DNA of 64,000 nucleotides, from contig CAZKCO010000022.1 in NCBI GenBank assembly GCA_964551335.1, forward strand, positions 1-64,000. The letters run 5' to 3'. The DNA comes from Tunicatimonas sp964551335 (GTDB lineage Bacteria; Bacteroidota; Bacteroidia; Cytophagales; Cyclobacteriaceae). Positions within the stretch are counted from its first letter, which is position 1. Each line of letters opens with the position of its first letter. The position numbers and the translations under genes were made by a program. This document shows, one piece after another, positions 46,012 to 54,902 of the stretch. The notes beneath the pieces were generated by a model. That model did not search any database, was not told where the DNA came from, and saw nothing but the letters and a program-made list of their open reading frames with translations.

Positions 46012-47997
46012 ATGGAAATTCCTTTGCTGACTGACATTGTTATTATCCTGGGTGCGGCCGTATTGGTCATCTACCTCTTCCAACGATTAAAGTTGCCCAC
46101 CATTTTAGGGTATCTGATGACCGGGGTGATTGTCGGACCTTACGCGCTGGGACTGATCTCGGCTTCGCATGAGGTAGAAGTGATGGCCGAAATCGGCGTG
46201 ATCCTGCTGCTGTTTATCATCGGCATGGAGTTTTCGCTCAAGAGCCTGGCGGCTATCAAAAACAGCGTTTTAATTGGTGGGGCAGTTCAGGTGGGGCTTA
46301 CCATTCTGGTAACCGCCCTGTTAGCTATGAGCACCGGTTTTGATACGAATACAGCCATCTTTTTGGGCTTTGTGTTTTCTCTTAGCAGTACGGCTATTGT
46401 GCTTAAACTGCTACAGGAACGCAGCGAGATCAACAGCCCCCACGGAAAAATTGCTCTGGCAGTACTAATCTTTCAGGATATTATCGTCGTGCCCATGATG
46501 CTGCTTACCCCGGTACTGTCGGGGCAGGCCGGTAATGTGTGGGTGGTCGTAGGACAACTGTTGCTTAAAACCGGGGTGGTATTGGCGGTGGTGCTGTTCG
46601 GAGCGCGCTACTTAATCCCCTACCTGCTGCACGAGGTAGCCAAAACCAAAAGCCGGGAGCTTTTTATCCTGTTTGTGGTAGTCATTTGCTTCGCCGTGGC
46701 CTGGGCCACTTCCAGTCTGGGTTTGTCCTTGGCGTTAGGGGCATTTCTGGCCGGATTGGTTATCTCCGAATCTGATTACAGCTATCAAGCTACCGGGTTG
46801 ATTATTCCGTTTCGGGAGATCTTTACCAGTTTTTTCTTTGTGTCTATTGGGATGCTACTGGACGTCTCATTTCTGATCAGCCATATTGGGATAGTTTTAG
46901 GAGTGCTGTTGCTCGTCATCGTAGCTAAAGCGTTGATTGCCGGGGCTGCTGCCTTACTGCTACGCTACCCCCGGCGTACGGCTATCCTGACCGGGCTTAC
47001 GCTGTTTCAGGTAGGTGAGTTTGCTTTTATCCTTTCGGAAGTGGGCATGGAGTACCAACTGCTTGCCGAAGAGACATATCAGTACTTTTTGGCCATTTCT
47101 ATTTTATCTATGGTGCTAACCCCCTTTATCATTCAACACTCAGAAGCGATTACGCAGTTGTTTACAAAAAGCACCTTGGTGAAGAAGATGCCCCAGCTAA
47201 GAACAGCTTCCACTTCAGTAGATGAAGAGGAGGTAGCATCCTTGAAGGATCACACCATCATTATTGGTTACGGGGTGAATGGCCGAAACGTAGCCCAGGC
47301 AGCTCGCTTTGCCAATATTCCTTACGTGATTATTGAGATCAACGCCGACACCGTCCGGAAAGAACGGGCGAAGGGTGAACCGATTTTGTTTGGCGATGCT
47401 AGCGATTCCTTTATTCTGGAGCACGTGCGGGTGTATAGTGCCCGGGTGGCCATCGTGGCCATCTCTGACCCGGTAGCTACCCGAGCGGTTGTTGCTTCTA
47501 TTCGTACGATCTGCCCTACGGTGCATGTAATTGTACGTACCCGCTTCATGTTTGAGGTAGCGGAGCAACTACAACTGGGGGCTAGCGAGGTGGTTCCCGA
47601 GGAGTTTGAAACATCGGTCGAGATATTCTCGCGCCTATTGCACCAGTATTTAGTGCCGCAGGATGAAATCGATCAGTTTGTACAAAATATTCGGTCGGAT
47701 CATTCCGAGATGCTTCGCCCACGCGAGCTATCGCATAAAAGTATCGCTCCGGTGACGCTGCCTAATATGAATATTGCCTCTCTTCGGGTGCAAAATCGAA
47801 ATCACAATGTGGTCGGCCGCCAGATTGGTGAATCGCAAATACGCTCCCGCTACGGAGTCAATGTGTTGGCCATACAGCGGGGTCATGATTATCTGTCTCA
47901 CTTGGAAGCCAGTACCGAAATTCTCCAAAACGATATCTTGTTTTTAGCCGGCAAACCCGAGGACATAGCCCATTTTCACGAGTTGATTAGAGTATAG
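46012..47997 (+). CDS. KefB/KefC-type cation:proton antiporter (CPA2)
   Basis: 661-residue membrane transporter. Residues about 1-385 form 12-13 helices of the CPA2 Na+/H+ exchanger fold (GYLMTGVIVGPYALGLI, SLSSTAIVLKLL, GAFLAGLVISESDYS). Residues about 405-525 are a TrkA-N Rossmann domain (IIGYGVNGRNVAQAA), and the last 90 residues are a TrkA-C domain. Such proteins exchange K+ for H+ and are gated by a nucleotide or redox ligand. It is a lone gene. Confidence 0.93.
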   Translation: MEIPLLTDIVIILGAAVLVIYLFQRLKLPTILGYLMTGVIVGPYALGLISASHEVEVMAEIGVILLLFIIGMEFSLKSLAAIKNSVLIGGAVQVGLTILVTALLAMSTGFDTNTAIFLGFVFSLSSTAIVLKLLQERSEINSPHGKIALAVLIFQDIIVVPMMLLTPVLSGQAGNVWVVVGQLLLKTGVVLAVVLFGARYLIPYLLHEVAKTKSRELFILFVVVICFAVAWATSSLGLSLALGAFLAGLVISESDYSYQATGLIIPFREIFTSFFFVSIGMLLDVSFLISHIGIVLGVLLLVIVAKALIAGAAALLLRYPRRTAILTGLTLFQVGEFAFILSEVGMEYQLLAEETYQYFLAISILSMVLTPFIIQHSEAITQLFTKSTLVKKMPQLRTASTSVDEEEVASLKDHTIIIGYGVNGRNVAQAARFANIPYVIIEINADTVRKERAKGEPILFGDASDSFILEHVRVYSARVAIVAISDPVATRAVVASIRTICPTVHVIVRTRFMFEVAEQLQLGASEVVPEEFETSVEIFSRLLHQYLVPQDEIDQFVQNIRSDHSEMLRPRELSHKSIAPVTLPNMNIASLRVQNRNHNVVGRQIGESQIRSRYGVNVLAIQRGHDYLSHLEASTEILQNDILFLAGKPEDIAHFHELIRV

Positions 47998-48121
47998 AAC
48001 GGAAGATTTCAATAGAGCTGAGCCATACGTAAGCCAGCATCAAACGCTTTTGGACAGCTTACTTACTTCAACAGATTGGCTTCTATTCTGCCCCCCTCTT
48101 CGGTAATACAAAAACAACTGA

Positions 48122-48358
48122 TCAATTAACCTTTTCATTAATACTCTCAGCCGAAGACACCGTATCCTCCGTATCCACCTCCAGTCGGTCGTTATTACCG
48201 GAATCTAATTCTACCTGAGGAGTGATATTTTCTCCGGAATACTGGTCTACGGTGTCTTCCAGGTGCACTTCATTCGTTTTTTCGTTTGCAGTGTTTTCTG
48301 TACTGGTACTACAGGCCAAAGTAGCCAAAGCAAAAAATAGCATTGAAAGTTTTCTCAT
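48122..48358 (-). CDS. Small acidic lipoprotein
   Basis: 78 residues with a lipobox ending at Cys16 (LAC) and a mature part that is short, acidic and low in hydrophobic residues, so probably unstructured. No family known. It lies downstream of NosY on the same strand, with about 100 bases between, so it is likely a separate unit. Confidence 0.6.
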   Translation of the reverse strand: MRKLSMLFFALATLACSTSTENTANEKTNEVHLEDTVDQYSGENITPQVELDSGNNDRLEVDTEDTVSSAESINEKVN

Positions 48359-48461
48359 AACAGTTATTGTTTTTAGATAAAAAAAATATTAAACAATGTT
48401 AAAAAACCTATTTTTCAGTTTTTTTAGTGGCTTCCTATTTGAACTCTTTATCATCTAAGAC

Positions 48462-49229
48462 TTATAAATCTTTTTGCAAAAACCGACCTCTCAGCAAGCC
48501 AAAAGGTAGTATTATCCATACCAACAGTGCTACTAAAGATAGTGTCCCTCCCAACATACTACCGAAGAAATTACGAAATAGGGCTCCCGATAGTCCTAGT
48601 AAGGCCGAAGCTTCGGTTTTCATAATGACCGTAATGCGAGCAATATCAATAGGATTGAAAAAAGACAGTGTCAGCACTCCCGGTTCAATAGGGTATTCTC
48701 CGAAGTAATACATAAAAAATAGTAATAATCCGTCATATACGAAGGCGAAGAAAGCCCATAGTAACAGAGCCAATCCCATCCCACGGGCTTTATCCGAAAC
48801 GAGCGTGCTGATAAACAAAGCAATTGCCACGAAAATGAAGATCAGCAACCCGCCCGCCAGCAGTAGCATGATACTTTCGGAGGTTGGATAGAACAACAAC
48901 AGAGGCAAGCCTATACTCAACAAAAATCCAGTGGCGAAGGCTCCGCATAACCCCAGGTAAAAGCCCCCAATAACTGCAGAGCGAGCAATGGGTTGCGCTA
49001 ATAGCATCACCACAAAATCCTGAGAGTTGTAAAAGTAAACCGTAGCGAACACAATGGCGATAAGCGGCAAAGCAAACAGGGTTACCTGCATAATAATGAG
49101 CAATGCTTTCTCCGGCTGGCTCTCCAGCATGAAGATACCCCACCCAACCGTGGCTAACAGCAGCACATAACCCTGAATGAGGCGGTGGCGGAATAGATCG
49201 CTAATAATATACTGACTTACTTTCGGCAT
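48462..49229 (-). CDS. nosY: NosY, membrane component of the Nos ABC system
   Basis: 255-residue integral membrane protein with six predicted helices, partner of NosF and NosD in the system that supplies sulfur and copper for nitrous oxide reductase CuZ assembly. It begins with a cytoplasmic segment and a first helix at about 18-34. Its start overlaps the NosF stop by 29 bases. Assignment rests mainly on position and membrane pattern, because NosY sequences are poorly conserved. It is the last gene of the nos operon. Confidence 0.87.
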   Translation of the reverse strand: MPKVSQYIISDLFRHRLIQGYVLLLATVGWGIFMLESQPEKALLIIMQVTLFALPLIAIVFATVYFYNSQDFVVMLLAQPIARSAVIGGFYLGLCGAFATGFLLSIGLPLLLFYPTSESIMLLLAGGLLIFIFVAIALFISTLVSDKARGMGLALLLWAFFAFVYDGLLLFFMYYFGEYPIEPGVLTLSFFNPIDIARITVIMKTEASALLGLSGALFRNFFGSMLGGTLSLVALLVWIILPFGLLRGRFLQKDL

Positions 49230-49938
49230 GAGTTTGCTCCTGGTTTAATAGTCGTACAATGATTTTATTTAGCTGGGTCTCGGAGGTCTGCTCCCGCAGG
49301 GTTTCCATCGATTCGAAGAACTTCACCTGCCCCTCCATCAGATAAACTACCTGAGTAGCAATATCATCCAGATCGCTGAGAATGTGGGAGGTAACCAGCA
49401 CCAGCTTTCCCGCCCCCACACTGCGGTTGACTTTTCCTTTCAAATACTCGTTAGATGACGGATCCAGGGCGGCGGTGGGTTCATCCAGAATGATAATGGA
49501 CGGATTGAACAAAAAAGCTAATGCCGCACTCACCTGCTGCCGCATCCCTCCCGACAGCGAGCCGAGTGATTTGAGTCTGATCTGCTCAATGCCAAATTCT
49601 TTGTACAGCTCTTCGTCGTAAGCGGTTACATCCGCTCGTAATTGCTTCATCATGGTGAACAAATCGGCTATCCGTAGGTGCTCGGGAAAGCGGCTGAGCT
49701 GGGGCATATAGCCAATATCGCTACGGTACTGATAGCCTTTCTGAATATTTAAGCCGTTAACAGTAACTGTTCCTTCATCCGGTAATACCAACCCTAAAAT
49801 TGCCTTAATCAGCGTGGTCTTTCCCGATCCGTTCGGACCTATCATCGCGATGCATTGTCCCGTGCGGAATTCCAACGATACCGAGCGAAGCACTTGCTGC
49901 TGGCCATATTTTTTACTTAAGTTTTCAATCTTGATCAT
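49201..49938 (-). CDS. nosF: NosF, ATPase of the Nos ABC system
   Basis: 245-residue ABC ATPase. Walker A GPNGSGKTT (about 34-42), Q-loop IGYMPQLSRFPEHL, signature LSGGMRQQ, Walker B IIILDEPTAALDP and the H-loop VTSHILSDLDD are all intact. With NosY and NosD it provides the sulfide or copper handling needed for NosZ CuZ. Stop and start overlap with neighbours on both sides (14 bases with NosD, 29 with NosY), which shows tight co-translation. Confidence 0.95.
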   Translation of the reverse strand: MIKIENLSKKYGQQQVLRSVSLEFRTGQCIAMIGPNGSGKTTLIKAILGLVLPDEGTVTVNGLNIQKGYQYRSDIGYMPQLSRFPEHLRIADLFTMMKQLRADVTAYDEELYKEFGIEQIRLKSLGSLSGGMRQQVSAALAFLFNPSIIILDEPTAALDPSSNEYLKGKVNRSVGAGKLVLVTSHILSDLDDIATQVVYLMEGQVKFFESMETLREQTSETQLNKIIVRLLNQEQTHAESKSVYY

Positions 49939-51175
49939 AAGCGTAGGGCTGCATTTGAGGGTACTGATCGGTTAAGGTTGCTGGAATAATCGTAGGAAAA
50001 ACCCGTTCGCTAAACTCCAGCAGGCTGACAAAAAAGCTGTGCAGCATCAGGGTAGCGGCTGGAATCTGGTCGGTAATGCGAGCGAAAAGGTTCACCGGGC
50101 GGTAGGGCTCATCCCCGAAGCCGTCCCGGTCCAAATCGTAGCCGACGTAGCCACTCCAGTAGTTGCGTTCGTAGCGGTTATTGTTGCGTTGGGAGTTGGT
50201 AACTACCTCAAAGGTATTGGCCAGAAAATTATTAGCCAGTATTTCATTATCCAGGCTGTTGCCTTTCATGTCCAGAGCGGTGCCGTTCAGCGAGAACTGA
50301 TTCTTCTCGATCACAATCCGATTAGCCCCTTCGGCCAGAATGCCGATGGTATTCCGCACAAAGTGGTTACCACTAATCTCTCCGTCGCTAATTTCTTTCA
50401 GCAGCAAGCCGTAGGAAGCCCCGCCCCAGTTGTTGGCAAAGCGGTTATTCTGCATTTTTATTTTCTTGGAGAACATCACCGCCACTCCGGCCCCGTTTTC
50501 CCGAAATTCGTTGGCCGAATACGCATCGTTATTAGAGAACATAAAGTGCAAACCATAGCGCAGGTTCCGGTAACTCTGGTTGTGGTGAATCTGGCTGTCA
50601 TTCACAAATTCCAGATAAATACCGTCGCGGTGGCCAGTCAGGATGTTGTGAGCGATCTCCAGATGGTCTCCCTTCCAGACGTGAATCGCATTTCCGGCGG
50701 AGGCTTCATCGTCGGCCTGATCCACAACCTGATTACCCACTACCTGATAGTAAGTAGCATATTCCAGATATACTCCAAAGAAACAGTTGAGAATCTCATT
50801 GTTGCGGATAATCCCGTGGTGGCCCTGCCGTACCTTAATAGCCGCCAGCTCTTTCAAAAAACTAACCCCTACGTTCATAAGCGTAAAACCTTCAATCACC
50901 ACCGAATCGACCATCACTACGAACAGCTCAACCGCCTGGTGTTCGGCATCGAGTTGGGGCATTCCTTTGCCAAGCAGATACAAAGGTTTATCGATGATGA
51001 TAGTATGCTGAGCGTAGTGTCCGGGCTGCACCAGAATGGTATCGCCCGGGTTGGCTTGCCGGATTGCCTCCTGAATCAGGGTAAAGGACGCCTCTTCTCC
51101 CACCACCAGAGTTCGGGCATTAGCAGTCGGTAGCCAGGCACTCAACACCATCACCAAAACAATATATTTCTTCAT
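49925..51175 (-). CDS. nosD: NosD, periplasmic beta-helix maturation protein
   Basis: 416-residue NosD/carbohydrate-binding-like beta-helix with a signal peptide (about 1-20, AWLPTANA). Parallel beta-helix repeats from about 60 to 340 show the short N-x-(I/V)-x2-N-x-F pattern (NEILNCFFGVYLEYA, LTGHRDGIYLEF). The end has the family motif RYERNYWSGYVGYDLDRDGFGD (partly shown here). It lies in the periplasm and acts with NosF and NosY in building the CuZ site. It starts one base after NosL ends. Confidence 0.95.
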   Translation of the reverse strand: MKKYIVLVMVLSAWLPTANARTLVVGEEASFTLIQEAIRQANPGDTILVQPGHYAQHTIIIDKPLYLLGKGMPQLDAEHQAVELFVVMVDSVVIEGFTLMNVGVSFLKELAAIKVRQGHHGIIRNNEILNCFFGVYLEYATYYQVVGNQVVDQADDEASAGNAIHVWKGDHLEIAHNILTGHRDGIYLEFVNDSQIHHNQSYRNLRYGLHFMFSNNDAYSANEFRENGAGVAVMFSKKIKMQNNRFANNWGGASYGLLLKEISDGEISGNHFVRNTIGILAEGANRIVIEKNQFSLNGTALDMKGNSLDNEILANNFLANTFEVVTNSQRNNNRYERNYWSGYVGYDLDRDGFGDEPYRPVNLFARITDQIPAATLMLHSFFVSLLEFSERVFPTIIPATLTDQYPQMQPYAYDQD

Positions 51176-51176
51176 G

Positions 51177-51611
51177 CTATCTCTGGTTTTTCAATGTTCG
51201 ACGAACTTCTTTCCAGGAAAGTAGCTGAGCATCCGGCCCCAAGTCCTGAGGGGCGGGTCGATAGAACGCCGCCAAATTGGCCCCCATCGGGCTCCGGTAG
51301 ACCGGAGAAATTACGAATAGCAATGAGTCTACCGGAAACAACTGCTTCGGGTCGTTGTAAGCAACTCCTAGTAGCATTTGGTACCGGGTAGCTTCTTCGG
51401 CTAATTGATTCACCACGCATTCGGCGGCGTCGTACTTATAGATTCTACCCTTATCGGTGATTAATTCCGCCCCAAATTTAGGGTCGGCGATGGTCATCTT
51501 GCAGTAGTGGCATTGGTCTTCTCCGAAAGCAATGGGCTCCGGTTCGGCTCGACAACCTGCTAGTAAAACGAGGAATAACCCCTTAGCCCACTTTCTTGGT
51601 AGATAGTTCAT
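51177..51611 (-). CDS. nosL: NosL, copper-binding lipoprotein
   Basis: 144 residues from the chosen start; the frame opens earlier (51632) but begins to make sense at MNYLPRKWAKGLFLVLL. The lipobox ends at LLAGC. The Cu(I) site CHYCKM, about 18 residues on, is the hallmark of NosL, and YDAAECVVNQL follows. It is a copper chaperone for NosZ. It overlaps the upstream membrane protein by about 29 bases. Confidence 0.93.
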   Translation of the reverse strand: MNYLPRKWAKGLFLVLLAGCRAEPEPIAFGEDQCHYCKMTIADPKFGAELITDKGRIYKYDAAECVVNQLAEEATRYQMLLGVAYNDPKQLFPVDSLLFVISPVYRSPMGANLAAFYRPAPQDLGPDAQLLSWKEVRRTLKNQR

Positions 51612-52218
51612 AAGTTTTTGCTTTATGGGCACTCATCCAGGCAGCCAGTGCGGCCAGCAGAATCGAGAGTGTCATAAAAATAGTACCCATTCGAGGATAC
51701 GACTTTACGTAGAAATTGAGCAAGTCTTTTTCACCGAACAGCGGTGGCATATAGGTCATTCCCGGTACTTTAATCGGGGCGTTGGGGTCCAGGTTATGAC
51801 CGTAGTCGTACATCCAGAGGTAGAAATCGTAAATACCCAGCCCCGCCAGGATAACCATGATGATTAGCCAGGTGGCGTAGCCCCAGGTTTTATTCAGCAG
51901 TACGGCTCCCAATCCTAAAGCCATCATTCCGTAAACCACATAGGGGAAATACACCAGTTCGGGAATAGAATCCGGTTCAATGTACTTCATCCCGATGTAG
52001 TGGTTCAGAATGTTAATGTTCTGAATAATGTTATCGGTACCATCATCGCCGGAAAAGCGGTTGATCCAGACATCCAGGCGCAAACCACCCGGAAACTGAG
52101 CGGCCTCCAACGTGATCCGCCACAACGGAAACAAAAAGACTCCCCCTAGTAGTACTACCCCAAGCAGCATTATCCACCGAGCGGTACCCCGCCGAGACTG
52201 TTGTTTTAGTAAACTCAT
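51583..52218 (-). CDS. Nos-cluster membrane protein
   Basis: 211 residues with four hydrophobic segments (about 15-37, 86-110, 113-133, 177-196) and a periplasmic loop. Not a classical Nos protein; proteins of this sort are found between nosZ and nosL in Bacteroidota clade II clusters. Likely linked to electron supply or copper handling, but this is inferred from place. It starts 77 bases after the NosZ stop. Confidence 0.75.
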   Translation of the reverse strand: MSLLKQQSRRGTARWIMLLGVVLLGGVFLFPLWRITLEAAQFPGGLRLDVWINRFSGDDGTDNIIQNINILNHYIGMKYIEPDSIPELVYFPYVVYGMMALGLGAVLLNKTWGYATWLIIMVILAGLGIYDFYLWMYDYGHNLDPNAPIKVPGMTYMPPLFGEKDLLNFYVKSYPRMGTIFMTLSILLAALAAWMSAHKAKTYELSTKKVG

Positions 52219-52294
52219 AAACTATGTTTAAAAGTTGAAAAGGAACCTTCCCCCGCAGAAGAAGGATTCCTTCCAAAAGTGAATACCCATACCG

Positions 52295-54319
52295 TTAGTC
52301 AGTCGCCTGCCGGGCAAGTTGCTGCTCAGCCTCCTCCCGCATATTGGCGGCGGTGGTGCTTTCATCGTTGAGGCCCCACTTCAGCGGCACATCCGAGTTA
52401 GCCGGGGATACCCGCACATAACCCGACATTTCCTGGTGCAGAGCCGAGCAAAAATCAGTGCAGTAGAAAGCAAATACTCCGGGCTTAAACGGCTTCCACT
52501 TTAAGGTACGGGTCTGCCCGGGCATCACCAGCAGCTCCGCATTATTAGCCCCTTGAATCGCAAATCCGTGGGGCACATCCCAGTCCTGTTCCAGATTGGT
52601 AACGTGGAAGTATACCTCATCGTCCATCTTAATTCCTTCAATATTATCGGGGGCCAGATGGCTGCGAATGGCGGTCATGTACACGTGTACCTCTTTACCT
52701 TCCCGCTCTACCCGGGCTTGTCCTTCACCCTTGGCCGCCCGGGGGTGTCCGTTATCTTCAATCCGGTAGAACTTCTTCACGTTGGGCACGATCTTTTCGG
52801 CCGATATGGCCTGAGCGTAGTGCGGCTCTCCCTTGGTGGGAAAATCCAGTACCAGCTTCATCTTTTCGCCGCTAATGTCGAACAGTTGAGCACTGTGGGC
52901 TAATTCCGGACCGGTAGGCAGGTAACGGTCCTTGGTAATCTTGTTCATGGCTACCAGGTATTTCCCCTCGGGGTTGCGGGTTTCTCCTCCCGGAATCACT
53001 AGGTGGCCCGGTGAATAGAATGTAGACTGACGATCTAGCACTTCCAGACTTTCCACATCCCACTTCACTACTTCAGAAGAAATAAAGAAGGTGGTATAGG
53101 CATTGCCTTTTCCGTCAAATTCGGTATGCAAGGGGCCCAATCCGGGCTTCTGCAAAATACCGTGCAAGCCCGATTCGTAGTTGATAATCGGAATACCGTT
53201 GATGTCTCCGGCAAAATCTTCGCTCTCAATGGCGGCCATCAGCTTATCGAAGGAGTAGATGGACATATCGGCCGATAGCTTACCGTTACCCACAATGTAC
53301 TCGCCAGTGGGGTCTACGTCGCAGCCGTGGGGCGACTTAGGTACCGGTATGAAGTAGACCATACCGGGGCAATCCTGAGGACTCAGAATAGTAGTTTCAG
53401 TTACTTCAGTAGAACTAGCAATACCAGTGCTTTCATCCACCAGGTTATGTAAGAACGATGTTTCCCGGGTCTGTCCTTTACCTTGATCCAAGTACTCTTC
53501 TGCTTTTTGCCAATTAATAATCGCCAGCATATCCTTGTCCTTTTGCGAAGCATTTACTTCCAGCAGAGTGTGGGCCTGCTCGGAGTTGTAGGTGGTCAGG
53601 AAGCTCCAACCGTGGGACTTCCCCTTGCCGTTACGAGCCAGATCATAATTATAGCCGGGCATCTCAATCTGAAACGCCAGTTCCATGTGGCCTTCTTCCG
53701 GATCGACCGAGACGTAGTTAATCAGCCCCTTGAAGTTTTCCTGGTAGGTATCAATCGCTACATCCTCCTGAGGAATGGGCACGCTAAAGCGGGTGCCCGA
53801 AACCAGGTACTCTGAGTTTTCAGTGATAAACGGAGCGCAGTGCAGCCCGGCCACATCCGGTATTTCCAGAATCTCTACCGTCTCGAAGGTGGTCAGGTCC
53901 ACCCGGGCAATGCGGGGAGTGTTATTGCCGTTTACAAACAGCCAGCGACCGTCGAATTCACCGTTGGTTTGCGACAGTTCAATGTGGTGAGAATCGTCCC
54001 AGGGCACTTCGCCGTAGGAGGTGTTAAACATGGCTTTGGTTTCTTCGCTGTAGCCGTAGCCGTTTTCCGGCAATTTAGAAAATACCGGTATTTCTTTGAG
54101 TAACCGACCTGACGGCAAGCCGTAGGCGGTGATCTGCCCGCTAAAGCCGCCGGACATAAAAGCGTAAAATTCGTCGAACTCTCCGGGCGGAACGTAGGCC
54201 TGTTGGGCGGCATCGCCCTCTACGATGGTTTGCGTAGTTCGCTGGGAGCAGTCAGATAACAATGCTCCGGCTAAAGCAATCAGGGAGATTGCGATAAGAT
54301 AGATTAGGTTCTTTTTCAT
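52295..54319 (-). CDS. nosZ: NosZ, clade II nitrous oxide reductase
   Basis: 674-residue copper enzyme reducing N2O to N2 in the periplasm. The Sec-type signal (about 1-24, LLSDC, with a Cys24 that may be lipidated) places it in clade II, and there is no twin-arginine motif. The propeller holds the CuZ histidines in DDSHHIELSQ, GLHCAPFI, SPHGCDVDP, LHTEFD and EPHYAQ. The CuA domain has C620-x3-C624-x3-H628-x2-M631 (FYCTDFCSALHQEM). All key residues are present. It is preceded by a cytochrome c gene 21 bases upstream, a likely electron donor. Confidence 0.96.
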   Translation of the reverse strand: MKKNLIYLIAISLIALAGALLSDCSQRTTQTIVEGDAAQQAYVPPGEFDEFYAFMSGGFSGQITAYGLPSGRLLKEIPVFSKLPENGYGYSEETKAMFNTSYGEVPWDDSHHIELSQTNGEFDGRWLFVNGNNTPRIARVDLTTFETVEILEIPDVAGLHCAPFITENSEYLVSGTRFSVPIPQEDVAIDTYQENFKGLINYVSVDPEEGHMELAFQIEMPGYNYDLARNGKGKSHGWSFLTTYNSEQAHTLLEVNASQKDKDMLAIINWQKAEEYLDQGKGQTRETSFLHNLVDESTGIASSTEVTETTILSPQDCPGMVYFIPVPKSPHGCDVDPTGEYIVGNGKLSADMSIYSFDKLMAAIESEDFAGDINGIPIINYESGLHGILQKPGLGPLHTEFDGKGNAYTTFFISSEVVKWDVESLEVLDRQSTFYSPGHLVIPGGETRNPEGKYLVAMNKITKDRYLPTGPELAHSAQLFDISGEKMKLVLDFPTKGEPHYAQAISAEKIVPNVKKFYRIEDNGHPRAAKGEGQARVEREGKEVHVYMTAIRSHLAPDNIEGIKMDDEVYFHVTNLEQDWDVPHGFAIQGANNAELLVMPGQTRTLKWKPFKPGVFAFYCTDFCSALHQEMSGYVRVSPANSDVPLKWGLNDESTTAANMREEAEQQLARQATD

Positions 54320-54340
54320 AACTATTTTAGGTTGTATTGA

Positions 54341-54844
54341 TTAGCTGGTTGCGGCCTGGTCTTTTTCGCCTACGGTTTCCATGTCGTTTTTCCGCATGAA
54401 CTCCAGAATGGCGCGGGCATCACCAATGGATACTCCCTGATTAGGCATTCGGGTCAAACATTCTTCCAGTAATTTCTGGGCTTCCGGGTCTTCGGCCAGC
54501 ATTACGTCTACATTGGTAATCATATTCATAATCCAGGCCGGATGGCGCTGGTTGGTAATACCTGCCCACCCAGGTCCTACCACCCGCTGGTCGGTAAGCT
54601 TATGGCAGGCCGAGCACTTCATTTCGTAGATGGCCTTGCCGGTGGTAATCATGTTTTCTTCTAAAGGGTCGGTGAGCGGCACGTCCTGTACCTCCCCTAT
54701 CCCTCGGGGATTGGCTTCTGCTTCAGCCGGTTCGGTGGCACTGGGCTCGGTGGTTTGTCCAGCCGAACTGGTATCACTGCCCCCGCCGCAAGAGGTCAAG
54801 AACAGAAGGGTTAATACACTTATTGCAACAGGCAACTTTTTCAT
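54341..54844 (-). CDS. Nos-cluster c-type cytochrome lipoprotein
   Basis: 167 residues with a lipobox ending at Cys19 (FLTSC), a low-complexity linker and one haem-binding motif CSACH at 77-81. A Met near 135 (TRMPNQG) is the probable axial ligand. It is a likely electron donor to NosZ, which begins 21 bases downstream, and stays attached to the membrane. Single-haem monohaem cytochromes of this kind are common in clade II clusters. Confidence 0.9.
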   Translation of the reverse strand: MKKLPVAISVLTLLFLTSCGGGSDTSSAGQTTEPSATEPAEAEANPRGIGEVQDVPLTDPLEENMITTGKAIYEMKCSACHKLTDQRVVGPGWAGITNQRHPAWIMNMITNVDVMLAEDPEAQKLLEECLTRMPNQGVSIGDARAILEFMRKNDMETVGEKDQAATS

Positions 54845-54902
54845 AAGATTAGGATTTTGAAGATTAAATAGTTAAAAAATTTAGGGTGAATAATGATTTA
54901 CA

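Noticed and set aside
49201..49229. Overlap of NosF and NosY as a possible frameshift
   Set aside because: Both proteins have complete ends for their families; a 29-base overlap is compatible with coupled translation.
50039..51133. 364-codon plus-strand ORF opposite nosD
   Set aside because: It is a shadow of nosD; the minus-strand frame has a signal peptide, NosD repeats and operon overlaps, while this one has none.
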